In this document: positions 61,295 through 64,000 of the stretch, piece after piece
How positions within the stretch are numbered: position 1 is the first letter of the stretch
Layout: every line of letters starts with the position of its first letter
Notes under the pieces: generated by a model
Told to the model about the DNA's origin: nothing
The model's database searches: none
Seen by the model: the letters and a program-made list of their open reading frames with translations, nothing else
Position numbers and translations under genes: made by a program
NCBI GenBank assembly: GCA_963838845.1
Contig: CAWISR010000003.1
Span: forward strand, 372,001 to 436,000
Length of the DNA stretch: 64,000 nt
Source: CAVRXQ01 sp963838845
GTDB lineage: Bacteria; Actinomycetota; Acidimicrobiia; Acidimicrobiales; Bog-793
Direction: 5' to 3'

Positions 61295-63697
61295 TCAGAT
61301 TCCGACGCCGCCGGCGACGCCTGGCTTTGAACCCTGGTTGACGACGCGCAAGCGTGGGCGTCGGCGCGCTCCAGATCGTGCGCGCGTCCCGAGTTGCTGT
61401 TTCGGTGTCCTCGGTCCGTTCCACTGTGTGAAATCGAGGTGAGGGGCGGGCGCGGGAATACCAATGAAGTTCCCCTGTGCGAAGTCGCATCCGAGCGAAC
61501 GGAGGAGGTCGAGAGTCTCTGCATCCTCGATCCCTTCGGCGACGACGCGCAGATCTAATGAGTGGCCGAGTTCGATCGTCGATTTGACGAGCTTCAAACT
61601 CCGCTCACGCGCCGCGGCAGACAAGGGAACGATGAAGGATCGGTCGAGCTTCATTTCGGCGACCGAGAGTTTGCCGAGATACGCAAGCGAGGTGAACCCT
61701 GCACCGAAGTCGTCGATCGACGTCTCGACGCCGATCGCGCGGAGGTGGTCGACGGCCTGCATCGATCGAGCGAAATTGCCGATGATGCTCGTCTCGGTGA
61801 GTTCAAGCACGAGCGCGTCCGCTGGGAGTTCATAGCGATCCAGTCGACCCTTGACGACGTTGATGAATCCGTCATCGAGCAGGTTCGACGCAGAGACGTT
61901 CACCGAGACGCGGATCTCATGACCTTCGGCTCGCCACGTCGCACATTGAAGGAGCGCCGAGTCGAGAACGAGCGTCGTGAGCGATGGCATCAGCACCGCT
62001 CCCTCCGCGAGAGAGAGGAATTGCAAGGGAGGGACATACCCGAGGCGCGGATGTCTCCAGCGGATGAGCGCTTCAACGGCGGTCACCGTCCCGTCGGAGA
62101 GATCAAGTTGGGGTTGGTAGTGCAACTCGAAGAGGTTCTTTTCGACGGCGTCGCTGAGCTCCTCGATGAAGCGGAGACGGTCGCCGTCTTCGTCGAGGTT
62201 GGAGTTGTAGACGACGAAGGGAACACGTTTCGTCTTTGCCCGGTACATGGCGATGTCGGCACAGCGCATCAGGCTTGCACTGTCTTTAGCGTGTGCTGGC
62301 GCGAGGGCAATGCCGATGCTCGCGCTCACGGTCGCCTTGACCCGGTCGATGCCGAAGGGAGCTTCGAGGCCGGCGGCGATCCGACCCGCAACCGCCTTCG
62401 CGTAGTTCGCGTCCGCTCCCTTCAGCACCGCAGCGAATTCGTCCCCGCCGAGACGGATGAGCAGATCCGACTCACCGAGGCAGGGTATGAGGCGGGGTCC
62501 GACCTCCTCGAGAAGACGATCGCCTGCGGGGTGGCCAAAGGAGTCGTTGATCTCTTTGAAGTGGTCAAGGTCGATGAACAAGAAGGCGAGCCGAGAGTTC
62601 GGGGTGCCACCGTCGCTTCGGAAGTAGGCGTTCAGGACCTGGGTGAGATAACGGCGGTTGCCGAGACCCGTGAGCTCGTCGATGAGCATCTGGTGGTCGC
62701 CTTCGAAGGTTTGCGCGCGCCCCAACCGAACGGTGTGGACGAGGCGGACACCGCAGGCGACGCAAGCCGTCCCCGCCAGCCCGAGGGCGAGCGGAGTCAC
62801 CGAGTGCGCCGCCCCAGCGACGAGAACCGCGATCGTCGCTCCGACGGCGATTCCGGGCAATGCGAGTTCCGAAGCCAGGTGCGGGTGGTGCGTAGCTGAC
62901 GGCACTGTCTCGGCCCACAAGGCGAGCGACAACAGGACAAAGACCACGGGCCAGGCGACGGAGTCGGCGACGGTCGCAGCGACGCTTTGTCCAAAGTAGA
63001 CGTGGAGGAGGTTTGAAGGATTGCCGAGCGGCGTCACCAGGGCGGCGAAGGCGATCAGCCACCAGGACGGTTGGTGCCACCGCCGGGAGACTGCCGCCGA
63101 CGCGACGACGGCGGCGAAGAACACGAGGTCACCGATCGGATAGGTGACCTTCGCGACCGTCGAGACTGTTCCGGATAACGCGGGGTGGATCACGGCACGG
63201 AGATCGACGAGTGCGAAGAGCGCGGCCGCGCCGAGTCCTGCGATGGCACCGTCGAGGAACTCCGACTTGTGAAGCCGAGGTGTGCGATCCCGCGAGAACA
63301 GGAAGATCGCGGCGAGGATCAGCGGATAAAAGCCGAGGTGCGCTAGCGAGACGGCAGAAAGAGTCGACGCGGCAGCGCCGCGAATCTCGAGGATCGTGTG
63401 GAGCGCGTCGCCGACGCTCCAGGCCAGTATCGCGACGCCGGCGAGCAGTGAAACGCTCCGTTCGATCGGACGAGTGACGGCCCGCACGAAGCAGAAAACC
63501 GCCGCCAGGAATTCGACTCCGTCGGTGATTCCGCTGGACTCAGGCGGCGTTATCCCGAGATGTCGGCGGATAATGACGATTGCGTACCCGATGAGCAGGG
63601 CGCCGAGCGCTCCATGGGCGAGGAGTACGCGATGTGAGACTCGTTGCAGCCGTGCCTCGTCCTCCCGCTTCCCCACGGCGATGGCGATCGACGACAT
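61295..63697 (-). CDS. Membrane GGDEF-EAL protein (c-di-GMP turnover)
   Basis: About 800 residues. The N-terminal half has eight to ten membrane helices resembling a MASE-type sensor. Diguanylate cyclase domain: DELTGLGNRRYLTQVL and intact RLGGDEFAAV. Phosphodiesterase domain: ELHYQPQLDL, EALIRWRHP, LELTETS, IDDFGAGFTSLAYL, EMKLDRSFI, VAEGIED. Both active sites look complete. The basic C-terminal tail is unstructured. ATG 63697 chosen; the frame is open to TTG 63745. Confidence 0.92.
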   Translation of the reverse strand: MSSIAIAVGKREDEARLQRVSHRVLLAHGALGALLIGYAIVIIRRHLGITPPESSGITDGVEFLAAVFCFVRAVTRPIERSVSLLAGVAILAWSVGDALHTILEIRGAAASTLSAVSLAHLGFYPLILAAIFLFSRDRTPRLHKSEFLDGAIAGLGAAALFALVDLRAVIHPALSGTVSTVAKVTYPIGDLVFFAAVVASAAVSRRWHQPSWWLIAFAALVTPLGNPSNLLHVYFGQSVAATVADSVAWPVVFVLLSLALWAETVPSATHHPHLASELALPGIAVGATIAVLVAGAAHSVTPLALGLAGTACVACGVRLVHTVRLGRAQTFEGDHQMLIDELTGLGNRRYLTQVLNAYFRSDGGTPNSRLAFLFIDLDHFKEINDSFGHPAGDRLLEEVGPRLIPCLGESDLLIRLGGDEFAAVLKGADANYAKAVAGRIAAGLEAPFGIDRVKATVSASIGIALAPAHAKDSASLMRCADIAMYRAKTKRVPFVVYNSNLDEDGDRLRFIEELSDAVEKNLFELHYQPQLDLSDGTVTAVEALIRWRHPRLGYVPPLQFLSLAEGAVLMPSLTTLVLDSALLQCATWRAEGHEIRVSVNVSASNLLDDGFINVVKGRLDRYELPADALVLELTETSIIGNFARSMQAVDHLRAIGVETSIDDFGAGFTSLAYLGKLSVAEMKLDRSFIVPLSAAARERSLKLVKSTIELGHSLDLRVVAEGIEDAETLDLLRSLGCDFAQGNFIGIPAPAPHLDFTQWNGPRTPKQQLGTRARSGARRRPRLRVVNQGSKPGVAGGVGI

Positions 63698-63841
63698 TGG
63701 CGATAGTCCGTTCGACTGCGTCCAATCCGACACGACGAAGGGCAATGCGGTCCGGCCGTTGCCGGCCGCGGCCGATTGCCCTATCGATGTCTCCTACGGC
63801 ACTTTCGCCCAGCTCATTGAGGGAAAATGCGGTCACGAACA

Positions 63842-63867
63842 GTGACGTTGCGCGCGCGCAACGTCAC
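63842..63867. promoter_or_regulatory. 26-bp perfect palindrome upstream of the GGDEF-EAL gene
   Basis: Starts GTGACGTTGCGCG and reads the same on both strands over 26 bases. It lies 97-145 bases from the two possible starts of the c-di-GMP gene. Too GC-rich and without a T-run for a certain terminator. Operator or cruciform element. Confidence 0.5.
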
Positions 63868-64000
63868 ACCGTGACGGCCGAGGCGGAGCGTCAGGCAGGA
63901 CGGTGCCGGGGTTCCCAGTGTCGAGCCGCGGACTGGACTGCCGCGTCGGAGGTACATACCAATTCAGCGCACACTTTCACTCGAGTCGGAAACAGTCTGA
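63868..64000. other. Window end, no gene recognised
   Basis: 133 bases after the palindrome contain no open frame or motif that can be supported. Confidence 0.3.

Noticed and set aside
1..64000. CRISPR array, rRNA operon, insertion sequence or prophage
   Set aside because: No regularly spaced repeats, no rRNA sequence, no transposase or integrase, and no phage structural genes were seen; the only mobile-type gene is the LAGLIDADG-like one.

Overview
This window is the replication-origin region of a high-GC actinomycete chromosome. Three blocks of gene order match the origin neighbourhood of Actinomycetota, including mycobacteria: gyrA-gyrB-(DUF721)-recF-dnaN-oriC-dnaA | rpmH-rnpA-yidD-yidC-jag-rsmG-parA-parB; cwlM-trxA-trxB and murJ-DUF6049-pcnA; and ino1-padR-DUF5318 followed by rpsF-ssb-rpsR-rplI-dnaB. 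A tRNA-Ile beside gyrA, a copper oxidase cluster carrying an extra cupredoxin, and the lack of mycobacterial or streptomycete signature genes suggest a deep-branching class such as Acidimicrobiia. That placement is inference.

Layout. Positions 1-4054 (minus strand) hold a cytochrome c oxidase cluster: ctaD (cut by the window edge), ctaC, a cupredoxin and a CtaG-like assembly factor. Positions 4265-6267 hold a PsiE-like membrane protein coupled to a beta-class DNA methyltransferase with an extra C-terminal domain. Positions 6478-9381 (minus) hold a four-gene operon in which three proteins are built from YbjQ/DUF74-like modules. Positions 9842-16059 (plus) hold four overlapping prepilin-like genes, two with large Ig-like or IPT/TIG stalks. 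Positions 16060-18800 hold permease remnants, an ATP-dependent DNA ligase, a poly-Glu protein and a methyltransferase. Positions 19093-33921 are the origin core, and 34124-44900 are cell-wall, redox, tRNA-maturation and inositol genes. Positions 45029-49911 are the DUF5318/panB/rpsF-dnaB block. Positions 49979-63697 hold a two-component system, an O-methyltransferase, an aldo/keto reductase, an LCP protein, an SGNH hydrolase, the transsulfuration pair CBS/CGL, a peptidase, a DUF3293 protein and a GGDEF-EAL protein.

Working logic. Initiation (dnaA, dnaN, recF, gyrase, oriC) and segregation (parA, parB, one parS-like site) genes flank each other. MurJ lies near a CwlM-like protein whose amidase residues look lost; in mycobacteria CwlM controls peptidoglycan precursor supply. 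CBS and CGL convert homocysteine to cysteine.

Quality caution. The reading frame breaks in ctaG (twice, compensating), gyrA, gyrB, trxB and dnaB, and a frame change may have created the yidC-jag fusion. These are mostly essential genes, so small sequencing indels are the simplest explanation. Three genes (recF, rsmG, rpsF) have no ATG, GTG or TTG at the expected start and appear to begin with CTG.
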